Of a stretch of 64,000 bases of DNA, positions 9,273 to 18,214 are shown in pieces (the stretch's first letter is position 1; each line of letters starts with the position of its first letter). Source of the DNA: JBOFHT01 sp051649785 (GTDB lineage: Archaea; Methanobacteriota; Methanobacteria; Methanobacteriales; Methanobacteriaceae); contig JBOFHT010000008.1 in NCBI GenBank assembly GCA_051649785.1, positions 26,255 to 90,254 of the forward strand. Reading direction: 5' to 3'. Position numbers and translations under genes: made by a program. The notes below the pieces were generated by a model. The model saw only the letters and a list, made by a program, of their open reading frames with translations. It did not search any database and was not told the origin of the DNA.

Positions 9273-11465
9273 ATGATTAATGAAATTAAGTTAAAGGTTG
9301 CTGAGGCATTATCCCAAGGGGATGTAAGAAGAGGAATAGCTAGGGTTGACCCTGCATGTATGAGTAAATTAGATATTCTAGATGGAGATTTAATTGAAAT
9401 TAAAGGGAACAAAATTACTGTAGCTACTGTTATATCTTCACAAAGTGATATTGGTCTTGGAATTATCAGAATTGATGGTCTCCTAAGAAAGAATTCAGGA
9501 GCATCAATTGGAGAAGAAGTTGTAGTTAAAAAAGCAGATGTAAAAGAAGCTAAAAAAGTAGTTTTAGCTCCTGTTGAAAATCAAATAACAGTCCAAGGAG
9601 ATGTAAGATCTGCATTTATTAACAAAGCATTATCCCAAGGGGACATTATTGTTTCAGGAGTAAGAAAGCAAAATCCTGCTATGCAAAATGATTTCTTTGA
9701 CGATTTCTTTAGAGGGATGATGGATGTATCACCATTAAGTGAAATTAAACTAGCTGTTGTATCAACAAGCCCTGGAGGAATTGTTAAAGTAGGACCTACA
9801 ACTAATGTAGAAATTCAACAAAATCCTGTAAATGTTAATAAAATCGATGGAGTAAAGAATTTAGTTGATGTTAGCTATGAGGACATTGGTGGATTAAAAG
9901 AAGAAGTTAAAAAAGTACGTGAAATGATTGAAATTCCACTTAAACGCCCAGAATTATTTGACAGACTTGGAATTGCTCCTCCAAAAGGAGTGTTAATGCA
10001 TGGTCCTCCTGGAACTGGTAAAACTTTACTTGCTAAAGCAGTAGCTAGTGAAAGTGATGCTCATTTTATAGCTATTAATGGTCCAGAAATAATGAGTAAG
10101 TATGTTGGAGGCTCAGAAGAGCGCCTTAGAGAATTCTTTGAAGAAGCTGAAGAAAATGCACCTTCCATTATTTTTATTGATGAAATAGATGCAATAGCCC
10201 CTAAAAGAGAAGAAACTAATGGAGAAGTTGAAAGAAGAATTGTAGCCCAACTTTTAACATTAATGGATGGACTAAAATCACGTGGACAAGTAGTAGTTAT
10301 TGGAGCTACTAACAGACCAGATTCACTTGATCAAGCATTAAGACGACCTGGAAGATTTGATCGTGAAATAGAAATTGGAATACCAACAGCTGAAGAGAGA
10401 AAAGAAGTTATTGAAATTCACACTAGAGGAATGCCTCTTGAAGAAGATGTTGACCTTGATGAATTAGCTAAGTCTACTCATGGTTTTGTTGGAGCAGATT
10501 TAGAATCTCTTTGTAAAGAAGCAGCTATGAGAGTTGTTAGAAGAGTAATTCCAGATATTAAAAGTGATGAAGAAATTCCTAAGGAAACTCTTAAAAAGAT
10601 TATTGTTAAGAAATCTGATTTCCATAATGCTTTAAAAGAAATTCAACCTTCTGCATTGCGTGAAGTTCTTGTACAAGTTCCAGATATAAAATGGGAAGAT
10701 ATTGGAGGATTAGACGATTCTAAACAAGAATTACAAGAAGCTGTTGAATGGCCTCTTAAATATCCTGAAAAATTCGAGAAATTTGGAATTAGACCACCTC
10801 GTGGAGTCTTGTTACATGGAGTTCCAGGTACTGGTAAAACTTTACTTGCTAAAGCAGTAGCTAATGAAAGTGAAGCTAATTTCATTGCAGTTAAAGGACC
10901 GGAACTACTTTCTAAGTGGGTTGGAGAATCTGAAAAAGGAGTCCGCGAAATATTTAGAAAAGCTAGACAAAGTGCACCTACTATTATATTCTTTGATGAA
11001 ATAGATTCAATAGCAACAGTTCGTGGAAGTTCTAGTAGTGATTCAGGAGTAACTCAAAGAGTAGTTAATCAATTACTTACAGAAATTGATGGTCTTGAAG
11101 AATTACAAGATGTTGCCGTAATCGCCGCTACTAATAGGCCAGATATCATTGACCCTGGATTAATGAGACCTGGAAGATTTGACAGGCACATTAAAGTTGA
11201 TAAACCAAATGAAGAAGCTAGATTAGCTATATTTAAAGTTCATAGTAAAAATATTCCTATTGGAGACGATGTGAAACTTGAAAAACTGGCTAAACAAACC
11301 GAAGGTTATGTTGGTGCAGATATTGAAGCAGTTTGTAGAGAGGCAGCTATGTTAACATTAAGAAATGATTTAGAATCAGATAAAGTAAATATGAAGTATT
11401 TTAACAAAGCTATGGAAAAAGTTAAACCATCTAATAGCTCTGACGAACTCATACAATATAGTTAG
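9273..11465 (+). CDS. Cdc48/VCP-type AAA ATPase (VAT)
   Basis: This is a hexameric unfoldase that extracts and unfolds proteins for degradation. At 730 aa it has the full layout: N-domain (residues 1-190), D1 with Walker [16 protein letters not shown] and Walker [15 protein letters not shown], and D2 with [15 protein letters not shown] and [15 protein letters not shown]. Both arginine-finger SRH regions ([38 protein letters not shown]) are present. GGAG precedes the ATG. The last 74 nt are repeated about 5.4 kb downstream, past a restriction-modification island, so this copy's 3' end is probably a hybrid made at integration; the encoded tail DELIQYS is the same in both. Confidence 0.97.
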   Translation: MINEIKLKVAEALSQGDVRRGIARVDPACMSKLDILDGDLIEIKGNKITVATVISSQSDIGLGIIRIDGLLRKNSGASIGEEVVVKKADVKEAKKVVLAPVENQITVQGDVRSAFINKALSQGDIIVSGVRKQNPAMQNDFFDDFFRGMMDVSPLSEIKLAVVSTSPGGIVKVGPTTNVEIQQNPVNVNKIDGVKNLVDVSYEDIGGLKEEVKKVREMIEIPLKRPELFDRLGIAPPKGVLMHGPPGTGKTLLAKAVASESDAHFIAINGPEIMSKYVGGSEERLREFFEEAEENAPSIIFIDEIDAIAPKREETNGEVERRIVAQLLTLMDGLKSRGQVVVIGATNRPDSLDQALRRPGRFDREIEIGIPTAEERKEVIEIHTRGMPLEEDVDLDELAKSTHGFVGADLESLCKEAAMRVVRRVIPDIKSDEEIPKETLKKIIVKKSDFHNALKEIQPSALREVLVQVPDIKWEDIGGLDDSKQELQEAVEWPLKYPEKFEKFGIRPPRGVLLHGVPGTGKTLLAKAVANESEANFIAVKGPELLSKWVGESEKGVREIFRKARQSAPTIIFFDEIDSIATVRGSSSSDSGVTQRVVNQLLTEIDGLEELQDVAVIAATNRPDIIDPGLMRPGRFDRHIKVDKPNEEARLAIFKVHSKNIPIGDDVKLEKLAKQTEGYVGADIEAVCREAAMLTLRNDLESDKVNMKYFNKAMEKVKPSNSSDELIQYS
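11392..11432 (+). repeat. Left 41-bp direct repeat at cdc48 3' end (candidate att site)
   Basis: These 41 bases within the 3' end of cdc48 are identical to 16760-16800. Beyond the repeat the two copies continue as homologous but diverged sequence to the TAG stop. The restriction-modification island lies between them. Confidence 0.9.
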
Positions 11466-11705
11466 TTAATCCACAAAAACAAAAATTTCTTTATTTTTTC
11501 TACCTTTATTTTATTATTATATTTTCTATTTTTTACCATATTTTTTCTTTTATTTTCCCTATACTCCTTTTTAACATTTTGTTGAGCTTAAAAAAGAGAT
11601 AACGACAATAATATTGAAAACAAGTTTTACCATACTCTTTTTAGGTTATCAAAAATACAAAGATTTATATATTATAGTATCAATATAGTAACTTAGGTGT
11701 AACAT

Positions 11706-11885
11706 ATGAGCAATAATAAAAGAGTTAATGTTTCATTATCAGAACAACAAATTGAGCTAATAAGAAAATTTAATGGAACTATGGGGAATTCTGATTCAGA
11801 AATAATTCGGAATATAATATTAGCATGGTTGAGTGAAAAAAGTATGATTTCGACAACAGTGAAATATAAAGAAGGATACCTATAA
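11706..11885 (+). CDS. Small ribbon-helix-helix-like protein, possible R-M regulator
   Basis: This is a 59-aa protein starting MSNNKRVNVSLSEQQ. A short beta-strand is followed by two helices (QQIELIRKF, DSEIIRNIILAWLSE), the pattern of CopG/Arc/MetJ ribbon-helix-helix DNA-binding proteins. AGGTGT lies at the right distance before the ATG. It is the first gene of the island, 66 nt before the m6A methylase and in the same direction, which would suit a transcriptional controller of the restriction system. That role is inferred from position. Confidence 0.7.
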   Translation: MSNNKRVNVSLSEQQIELIRKFNGTMGNSDSEIIRNIILAWLSEKSMISTTVKYKEGYL

Positions 11886-11951
11886 ATATGATATTATGAT
11901 TAGTAGCTGGAAAAAATTTTATACATTTATATGTTTATAAGGTGATATTTA

Positions 11952-13937
11952 ATGTTATCAAGTAGGGAGGAAGTACTATCTCAACTAGAGAATATTCGAG
12001 CGGACTTATTAGAAAAAGTTATTTTCAATGATAATATATTGAACACATTTATCAATGATAATTTAAAAGAGAAAGATATTAATTATTTGTTATTGAAAAA
12101 AGATGAGAACAGCATAGTTTTTAATGTTCATATATTAATAATTGGGATTCTTTTGGAGAAAATACTACATAAACAAGGATATGGTGGAGAAGAATATGGA
12201 AAATATTTCTTTTCTACGGGATCTTCTAAATTATGTTCGTTTTTTGAGGGTATTGATATTGAAAAATATTTTTTTAATTTAGGAGAAGATGAGATTCTAG
12301 ATTTACTTGAATTATTTCATATTGAATTTTTGAACTCTACTTTTTATTTAAAAAATAGTTTAATTATGAAAAAAATGGATAGCTCTGGTTTTAAGCAAAG
12401 AGGTGCTGTTTATACTCCTTTAAATATAGTAAATGAGATTACATATAATACTATTGATAGAAAATTAACTACTGGGTTTAAAAAGGAAGATTTAAAGATA
12501 CTTGATTTTGGGTGTGGGACTGGACGTTTTTATATTAGTGCTATTAAATATTTATATGGAAAAGGGATGAATATCAAGGAAATAGTTTCAAACAATGTTT
12601 TTGCCATGGATATTGACAAAATTGCTATAGATATTTTGAAGATGAAAGTTTTAAACTTAACTGAAGATTTTGATATTTCAATTTTAGAGAGTTTATCAGA
12701 TAATGTTTGTCATAAAAATATGTTACTAGATCAGAATCCTACATTAAGCAATTTAAATGGACAAGATAATTTGTTTTCAAATGTTTCATTTAATATAGTT
12801 TTGTCTAATCCACCTTATTTTTCGTTGAAAGTAAATTCAAAAGGAAATGATTTGAATTTAAGAAAATATATGGAAGATCTTAAAGGTAAAATTAAAAAAG
12901 AAGTTAGTTATTTTAGAGAATCATCTTTTTATAATTACTCTACTGAAGGAGTTTTAAACTATTATAAGCTTTCAATTGAAAAAATTTTGCACTTGTCATC
13001 CCCCGATGCTGAAATTGGAATAATATGCCCCTCCACGCTTTTTGCAGATATAACCTCAAAAAAGCTGCGAAAATTTTTATTAAAAAGTAATACTATTCAT
13101 GAGATTAATTATTTTCCAGAAAAAACTAAAATTTTTGAAAATATAACCCAAGCTACAATAATATTTTATCTTAAAAAAGGAGGAATTACTGATAAAATAT
13201 ATTTCAGAAATGGTGACGAATCATTTCATATCCCATTATCCTTAGTTGAAAAGTCTTTTAAAAATAATTATGAAATTCCATTTATTGATAAAGTTGGTTG
13301 GAGTATATTAAAAAAGCTTTCTAAATTTCGGAAAATAAAGGATATGATGGAAATTCGTAACAAAAGAGGAGAATTAGATTTATATGCTCATAAAGATTGC
13401 ATAACTTTTGAGAATACTGGTTGGCATTTAATTAGAGGAAAAATGATAAAAAAAGATAAAATAAATAGAAAAAATTCAGAATTTGTGGATATTGACAAAT
13501 TTGCTTCTAAAAAATCCAAAGAATTTTTAAAAAATGATTTTTCTAAAAAAAGATTAATTTGCCACCAAATTTCAAATATGAATACCTCTAAAAGATTAAA
13601 TTTTGTATTTTCCAATGAAAAAGATGTGATATCTAACTCATGTAATTATATTCAATCTACAGAAACAAATTTAAAAAAACTTGATTTAATTCTCAATTCC
13701 TATTTAATTAATTGGAGGTTTAAAATTTCAAGTAGTAATAATCATATAAATAACTATGAAATTGATGAATTTCCTGTTTTAGATTTAAGCTGCTTAGAAT
13801 TTGACGAACAAAATGTACTAATTAGTAACATTAGTATATGTAAATTTTATGGATTAAATAAAGTCGAAATGAATTATATATTGAGGGATTTCTTTAAAGG
13901 TGATGAAATTAATAAATGTTGGGAGGAATTAGAATAA
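11952..13937 (+). CDS. N6-adenine DNA methyltransferase of a type IIS R-M system
   Basis: This 661-aa enzyme transfers a methyl group from S-adenosylmethionine to adenine in DNA. Residues about 140-260 carry the SAM motif ILDFGCGTGRFYISAI after KQRGAVYTPLNIV; motif IV is VLSNPPYF near residue 290. The arrangement of X, I and IV in the middle, followed by a long C-terminal target-recognition part, is the gamma-class layout. Its last 22 nt overlap the m5C methylase start in another frame. Paired m6A and m5C enzymes with an HNH nuclease are typical of Alw26I/Eco31I/Esp3I systems, where the two strands of an asymmetric site are modified differently. GGTGAT precedes the ATG. Confidence 0.92.
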   Translation: MLSSREEVLSQLENIRADLLEKVIFNDNILNTFINDNLKEKDINYLLLKKDENSIVFNVHILIIGILLEKILHKQGYGGEEYGKYFFSTGSSKLCSFFEGIDIEKYFFNLGEDEILDLLELFHIEFLNSTFYLKNSLIMKKMDSSGFKQRGAVYTPLNIVNEITYNTIDRKLTTGFKKEDLKILDFGCGTGRFYISAIKYLYGKGMNIKEIVSNNVFAMDIDKIAIDILKMKVLNLTEDFDISILESLSDNVCHKNMLLDQNPTLSNLNGQDNLFSNVSFNIVLSNPPYFSLKVNSKGNDLNLRKYMEDLKGKIKKEVSYFRESSFYNYSTEGVLNYYKLSIEKILHLSSPDAEIGIICPSTLFADITSKKLRKFLLKSNTIHEINYFPEKTKIFENITQATIIFYLKKGGITDKIYFRNGDESFHIPLSLVEKSFKNNYEIPFIDKVGWSILKKLSKFRKIKDMMEIRNKRGELDLYAHKDCITFENTGWHLIRGKMIKKDKINRKNSEFVDIDKFASKKSKEFLKNDFSKKRLICHQISNMNTSKRLNFVFSNEKDVISNSCNYIQSTETNLKKLDLILNSYLINWRFKISSSNNHINNYEIDEFPVLDLSCLEFDEQNVLISNISICKFYGLNKVEMNYILRDFFKGDEINKCWEELE

Positions 13938-15076
13938 AAATTTATAACCACTTAGCACCAAACTTCAGTGAACTAGAATGGAGTATGGTTACACATATTC
14001 CACAAGGAGGGAATTGGAAAAACATTCCAGAATCAGTTCCTTCAAAAAGATTAGATCAAATACGTAAAAGTGGTGGTAGGACAACATATTATGGGCGATT
14101 AAATAACAATAAACCTAGTTACACTATTTCAACATATTTTAATAGAATGGGAAATGGGTCTTACATACACCCTGAGCAGGATAGGTTAATTTCATTACGT
14201 GAAGGTGCTAGGTTACAGTCATTTAGGGACGATTTTATATTTGAAGGTCCTAAAACATCACAGTATAAACAAATCGGGAATGCAGTTCCCCCTTTGTTGG
14301 CTAAAGTAATAGCAAATTGTATAAATCCTTTTTTAAAAAATAAAAGCTTCATTGATTTGTTTTCAGGAGCGGGGGGAATGTCTCAAGGATTGATTGATGA
14401 AAATTTTAATTTATGTGGTGCTATTGAAATTGAAAAACATTTTTTTAATACATTCCATAGTAATCATAAATCAAATTCTAATTTTATTTTAGGAGATATT
14501 AAAGAAAAAAATAATCAGGAAAAACTATGTAACATCAATAAAGACATTGAATTAGTTGTAGGTGGTCCGCCGTGCCAAGGATTTTCAACAGCAGGATGTA
14601 GAAATCCTAATGATGAAAGAAATAAATTATTTGAACACTTTGTTAATATTGTTAATAATATAAAACCTAAATTTTTTGTAATGGAAAATGTTCCAGGTCT
14701 ACTTTCTATGCAGAAAGGTGAAGTTCTAAAAGAAATACAAGAAAGTTTTAAAAATATAGGCTATTATTTGAATAATCCACTTAAGATTGATGCTGAGCTT
14801 TATGGAGTTCCTCAAAAAAGAAAAAGAGTATTTATTATAGGTTCTTTGGAAAATATTGAAATAAAACCCCCAGAACCATTATTTTCTTATGATAACTCTG
14901 AATTACCCAATCCTATTTCTGTTAAAGAGGCAATTGGAGGCTTACCTGTTTTAAAAGCAGGTGGTGGGGCAATGGTAATGGATGAGGAAATATGCACCCA
15001 ATCTTTGTTTGAAGAATATATTGTTGGAAATTTTGATTTTGGGAAATTTTATAAAAAAGCAATCAAAACTCTTTGA
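13916..15076 (+). CDS. C5-cytosine DNA methyltransferase with circularly permuted motif order
   Basis: This 386-aa m5C methylase has its motifs in an unusual order. The N-terminal third carries what is normally the end: a target-recognition stretch (HIPQGGNWKNIP), PSYTISTYF, motif IX REGARLQSFRDDF and motif X QIGNAVPPLLAKVIA. Then come motif I FIDLFSGAGGMSQGL, motif IV GGPPCQGFS with the catalytic Cys, motif VI MENVPGL and motif VIII PQKRKRVFIIG, ending after VKEAIGGLPVLKAGGG. This IX-X-I-IV-VI-VIII order is the permutation reported for the Alw26I/Eco31I/Esp3I m5C methylases and M.BssHII. All catalytic motifs are present. The gene overlaps the m6A gene by 22 nt and converges on the endonuclease gene with a 14-nt overlap. 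Confidence 0.93.
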   Translation: MLGGIRIKIYNHLAPNFSELEWSMVTHIPQGGNWKNIPESVPSKRLDQIRKSGGRTTYYGRLNNNKPSYTISTYFNRMGNGSYIHPEQDRLISLREGARLQSFRDDFIFEGPKTSQYKQIGNAVPPLLAKVIANCINPFLKNKSFIDLFSGAGGMSQGLIDENFNLCGAIEIEKHFFNTFHSNHKSNSNFILGDIKEKNNQEKLCNINKDIELVVGGPPCQGFSTAGCRNPNDERNKLFEHFVNIVNNIKPKFFVMENVPGLLSMQKGEVLKEIQESFKNIGYYLNNPLKIDAELYGVPQKRKRVFIIGSLENIEIKPPEPLFSYDNSELPNPISVKEAIGGLPVLKAGGGAMVMDEEICTQSLFEEYIVGNFDFGKFYKKAIKTL

Positions 15077-16466
15077 TATGCTCCTGTGTTAATTCTACAA
15101 TTATTTTGTCCATTGTTTTATCCAATAATTTTTTTGAGGAGTTATTTTCTAAGTTTTCAACTAATTCTTTAATCAACTCCATAATTTTTTTATTTTTAGT
15201 TAACTTAACTTTCCTATTATCTTTTTCAGAATATTGTTCTAGTGATTCTAGTGATATTCTAATATATCTTTCAGCATTTTTTATCTTGTTTTTATTAGTT
15301 AAAGGGTTTTTTTCAATTTTTAAATCTTCTAACTTAAATGGATTAAAATTTTTAAACCGATAATCATAAAAACTATAACCTGGTGTTAAAAACCATTTTA
15401 AAAAGTCATCATATCCTTTCTCATGTAAATATGCTAGAATTGTTAGAATATTATGTAAATAATTTCTCATTATTTTACTTAATTTAATTGCATCATCATC
15501 ATTTTTAACTTTAAACTTTAATACATCCCATAACATTTTACTATGCCACGAAATAACTGTTTCTCCGTTTTTTTCATCCTCAATCAGAATTTTAACATCT
15601 TCAAGTGCCATTCTGTTATTTTTACTACTATTACATGATTTACAAAGTGGATTAAATTTAGGTCTATGGGAAAACCCTAAAGATATTGGTCCAATATGGT
15701 CAGCACTTATTTTTTCAGTTCTTCCGCAAGCAGGACATTTTGAAGGAGGATAATTTTTATATTCACCCATTAACCTGTTAGATAAATTCCAATCTCCATC
15801 AGCCCAATTTTCATAAGCCCTCCTATCCTGAGTATATCTGTTTAAATTAGATTTTGACCTACCTTTATCTTTTTCAGACCTACAACACCCGTTATATGAA
15901 TGAAACCCATCAAATCTATCTGGAGCATTGCTCATAACTCCTGGGCTTAACTTTGTTTTAGAATGAGATAATATATAAGAAATAATTCCTTCTTTATTCC
16001 GCCCTATATTTTCAGGAACTCCAAATATTTTTTTAAATTCTTCAAAAACTTCATTCCCAACTTTAATTAACAAAACATCAAAAATCTCACAAATCGTCAT
16101 TTGGAATCGTGAATCTATTGTTATATTATTTGTTATTTTATTAAGCTTAGTTAATGTATTTTTAGTGGGATAAACATAATTAATGTTAAGTGATTTTCCA
16201 CATATCTGGCATACTTTTTGGCCATCTAATTCAGAAGGATGTATGTATCTTGCAACTTCAGCCCTATCTTTAAACTTTAAATTATTCTTTTTTTCATCCC
16301 ACCATTCGGCTCTTTGTTCACCTATTTTAGAATTTCCACTGACAACCCATCTTATTTCACCGTTCACTTTAAATTTTTCAGGCATATCACTATAATTTTC
16401 GTGTTTTGCAATTTTTTCCATATATTCAAGGAATTTCGGATGCCAATATTGTTTGTCTCTAGTCAT
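15063..16466 (-). CDS. Type IIS restriction endonuclease, Alw26I/Eco31I/Esp3I-like, HNH nuclease
   Basis: This 467-aa protein is transcribed toward the methylases. It has a first zinc-type pair, VCQICGKSL (near 90), and a beta-beta-alpha metal nuclease core near 245-290: KCPACGRTEKISADHIGP, then FNPLCKSCNSSKNNRM, giving the HNH set Asp-His, Asn and Asn with two CxxC pairs. Length, HNH placement and the pairing with m6A and permuted m5C methylases match the Eco31I family as remembered, whose members recognise GTCTC-containing sites and cut outside them. The exact site of this enzyme cannot be predicted. It appears intact. Confidence 0.82.
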   Translation of the reverse strand: MTRDKQYWHPKFLEYMEKIAKHENYSDMPEKFKVNGEIRWVVSGNSKIGEQRAEWWDEKKNNLKFKDRAEVARYIHPSELDGQKVCQICGKSLNINYVYPTKNTLTKLNKITNNITIDSRFQMTICEIFDVLLIKVGNEVFEEFKKIFGVPENIGRNKEGIISYILSHSKTKLSPGVMSNAPDRFDGFHSYNGCCRSEKDKGRSKSNLNRYTQDRRAYENWADGDWNLSNRLMGEYKNYPPSKCPACGRTEKISADHIGPISLGFSHRPKFNPLCKSCNSSKNNRMALEDVKILIEDEKNGETVISWHSKMLWDVLKFKVKNDDDAIKLSKIMRNYLHNILTILAYLHEKGYDDFLKWFLTPGYSFYDYRFKNFNPFKLEDLKIEKNPLTNKNKIKNAERYIRISLESLEQYSEKDNRKVKLTKNKKIMELIKELVENLENNSSKKLLDKTMDKIIVELTQEHIKEF

Positions 16467-16541
16467 TTTTTTGTTCCCTACTGCGTATTATTGAATCGAA
16501 GTTTATATGACATTAATATAAATAGTTTTCTATCGTATGTC

Positions 16542-16668
16542 AATGCTGTCAACTTAAGGATTTTTTGAATAAAGTTTTATAAAAATTCAAAAATTATTTC
16601 GAATCTTTATAAGTGATTTATTAAACTCAATTAATATTTAGTATTTATTTGCTTAAATTGACAGCATT
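16542..16668. repeat. Imperfect 17-bp inverted repeat near island edge
   Basis: AATGCTGTCAACTTAAG at 16542-16558 is matched on the opposite strand at 16652-16668 with one mismatch; 93 nt lie between. Flanking TCGTATGT (16533-16540) and TCGTGTGT (16671-16678) differ at one base. This may be a decayed miniature element or a hairpin. Confidence 0.6.
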
Positions 16669-16759
16669 AATCGTGTGTTAATGAAACTGCCAATTTATTA
16701 GTTGTTACAATTTTTAAATTGATTTTTTAAAGTTAATTTGACTTTAATTGAATTTCAGC

Positions 16760-16833
16760 TGAAGTATTTTAACAAAGCTATGGAAAAAGTTAAACCATCT
16801 TCTAGCCAAGACGAACTTATACAATATAGCTAG
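16760..16833 (+). pseudogene. Duplicated 3' end of cdc48 (candidate original gene end, att-like)
   Basis: This encodes [19 protein letters not shown]... to a TAG stop, that is, the last 23 codons of cdc48 with no gene in front. The first 41 bases are identical to the left copy; the remaining 33 differ at seven positions, mostly in the SSSQ versus SNSS stretch. It is best explained as the displaced native gene end left after integration of the restriction island. Confidence 0.88.
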
Positions 16834-16882
16834 TTAGATTATAGTTAATAGAATAATTAATGTATAACTATACTCAAAATTA

Positions 16883-16906
16883 AAATAATTATTAAAATAA
16901 TTATTT
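16883..16906 (+). terminator. Hairpin and T-rich tract after displaced cdc48 end
   Basis: AAATAATTATT pairs perfectly with AATAATTATTT across a 2-nt loop and is followed by CTTTTATTTTTATTTTTA. It probably served cdc48 before the island separated them. Confidence 0.5.
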
Positions 16907-17347
16907 CTTTTATTTTTATTTTTACTTAATACTTTTATTCATATTTATACTATATTATATTACTTTTTATTTTCTTTTTTTTATGTATTTATTCTATAAT
17001 TATACAAATATTGTTAAATACAATCCATTCCATAGTATCATCCCCCTAAGGTGTGATCCCTTAAATAGGAAACATAATATTTAATAATACCTAATTATTT
17101 AATAGTATAGTTATAATTAATAGATTAGTTATATGGTTAGTGATATATATTACTAAAAACAATATTAACAATAATAATTAATTTCTGATAATTATTTCTC
17201 TCTATTAATCTTTTTATCATATAGTAAGGGGTTGTTGAAATAGCTAGTGAACTATTAAATGTACTGGGATCGCAAATATGGCAGTATAATATTAATTTAT
17301 TTTATTTTATAAATTTAGGACTTCAAAATCCTGTTTTTGATTTTATA

Positions 17348-17938
17348 ATGCCATTACTATCAGTACTTGGTGGAGTATTTGGTTGGATAGGCCTTACTTT
17401 AATAATGTTGATTTTCGGGAATAAACAAACAAAACATCTAGCTACATGGGCAATTTTAACTATGTTTGTAGTTGAAATTATAGTTTTTATAATAAAAACA
17501 TTAGTTGGAGAACCTCGGCCTTTTGAAACACTTTCTAATGTTAACCTTTTACAATTAACTAATGGTTATTCTTTCCCATCTGGACATGCTACTGTTTCAT
17601 TTGCATTAGGAATTGTTATTGGGGCTAGTTATAACATTAAAACAAGTTTAATTAAAGATAGCAATGGTAAACCTCGCCAATTTAGTGCTATTTACTTATT
17701 TATAATATTTGCAGTTATAGTAGCATTTTCTAGAGTTTATGTTGGAGTTCATTATCCATTAGATATATTAGTAGGAAGTTTACTAGGGACTTTAATTGGA
17801 TTAATTATGCTAAAACTTTATAGGAAAAATATAAAACTTGAAAATATTCATCTAAGTAAAGTTAAAAATAGTTTTATCCATAAAAATACTTCTATTTATA
17901 ATGAAACTAAAGACGATACTGAAAAAAATAATGATTAA
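17348..17938 (+). CDS. PAP2-superfamily membrane phosphatase (start uncertain)
   Basis: This is a membrane lipid-phosphate or polyprenyl-diphosphate phosphatase. All three PAP2 signatures are present: KTLVGEPRP, SFPSGHAT and SRVYVGVHYPLDI, with about five hydrophobic segments. The first ATG at 17348 is too late: the frame stays open upstream to 17228 and encodes INLFYFINLGLQNPVFDFI, which looks like the usual beginning of this family. No in-frame ATG, GTG or TTG exists in that stretch, although AAGGGG at 17226-17230 could be a ribosome site. Either a rare start (for example ATA at 17240) or a lost start codon is involved. Recycling of isoprenoid carriers for wall or glycan synthesis is a plausible role. 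Confidence 0.85.
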   Translation: MPLLSVLGGVFGWIGLTLIMLIFGNKQTKHLATWAILTMFVVEIIVFIIKTLVGEPRPFETLSNVNLLQLTNGYSFPSGHATVSFALGIVIGASYNIKTSLIKDSNGKPRQFSAIYLFIIFAVIVAFSRVYVGVHYPLDILVGSLLGTLIGLIMLKLYRKNIKLENIHLSKVKNSFIHKNTSIYNETKDDTEKNND

Positions 17939-18214
17939 ATATAATGAAATAACTATAATATAAGCTATAATATAAATATATAAATTATTAATACTAATCT
18001 TAATAGTTTATAATGTGGATTTAAATAATATTAAATTGATAAAATTAATTGAAGAACTTAGTTGATTAAAGTTAATTAGTAAAACTTAATTAGTAAAATT
18101 AGTTGATAAAAACTTAATAATGAATTTAATAATAGTATTAATAATAGATTTAGGAATATAAGTTAAAATAATTAATTTAAAATAATAACTAAAAATAATA
18201 AACATGGTGATTAA

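Larger units (their letters stand above)
16467..17227. other. Right boundary of the R-M island and intergenic DNA
   Basis: This stretch contains an imperfect 17-bp inverted repeat (16542-16558 with 16652-16668), the second copy of the cdc48 3' end (16760-16833), and a hairpin plus T-rich tract (16883-16906) that looks like the original cdc48 terminator. The rest, to the PAP2 gene, is AT-rich without recognisable features. Confidence 0.7.

Noticed and set aside
16455..16459. Avoidance of GTCTC as evidence for restriction specificity
   Set aside because: GTCTC/GAGAC is present here and at several other places in the window, so avoidance cannot be argued.
11433..16759. An integrase or transposase gene inside the R-M island
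   Set aside because: All substantial frames are accounted for by the RHH protein, two methylases and the HNH nuclease; none has integrase motifs.
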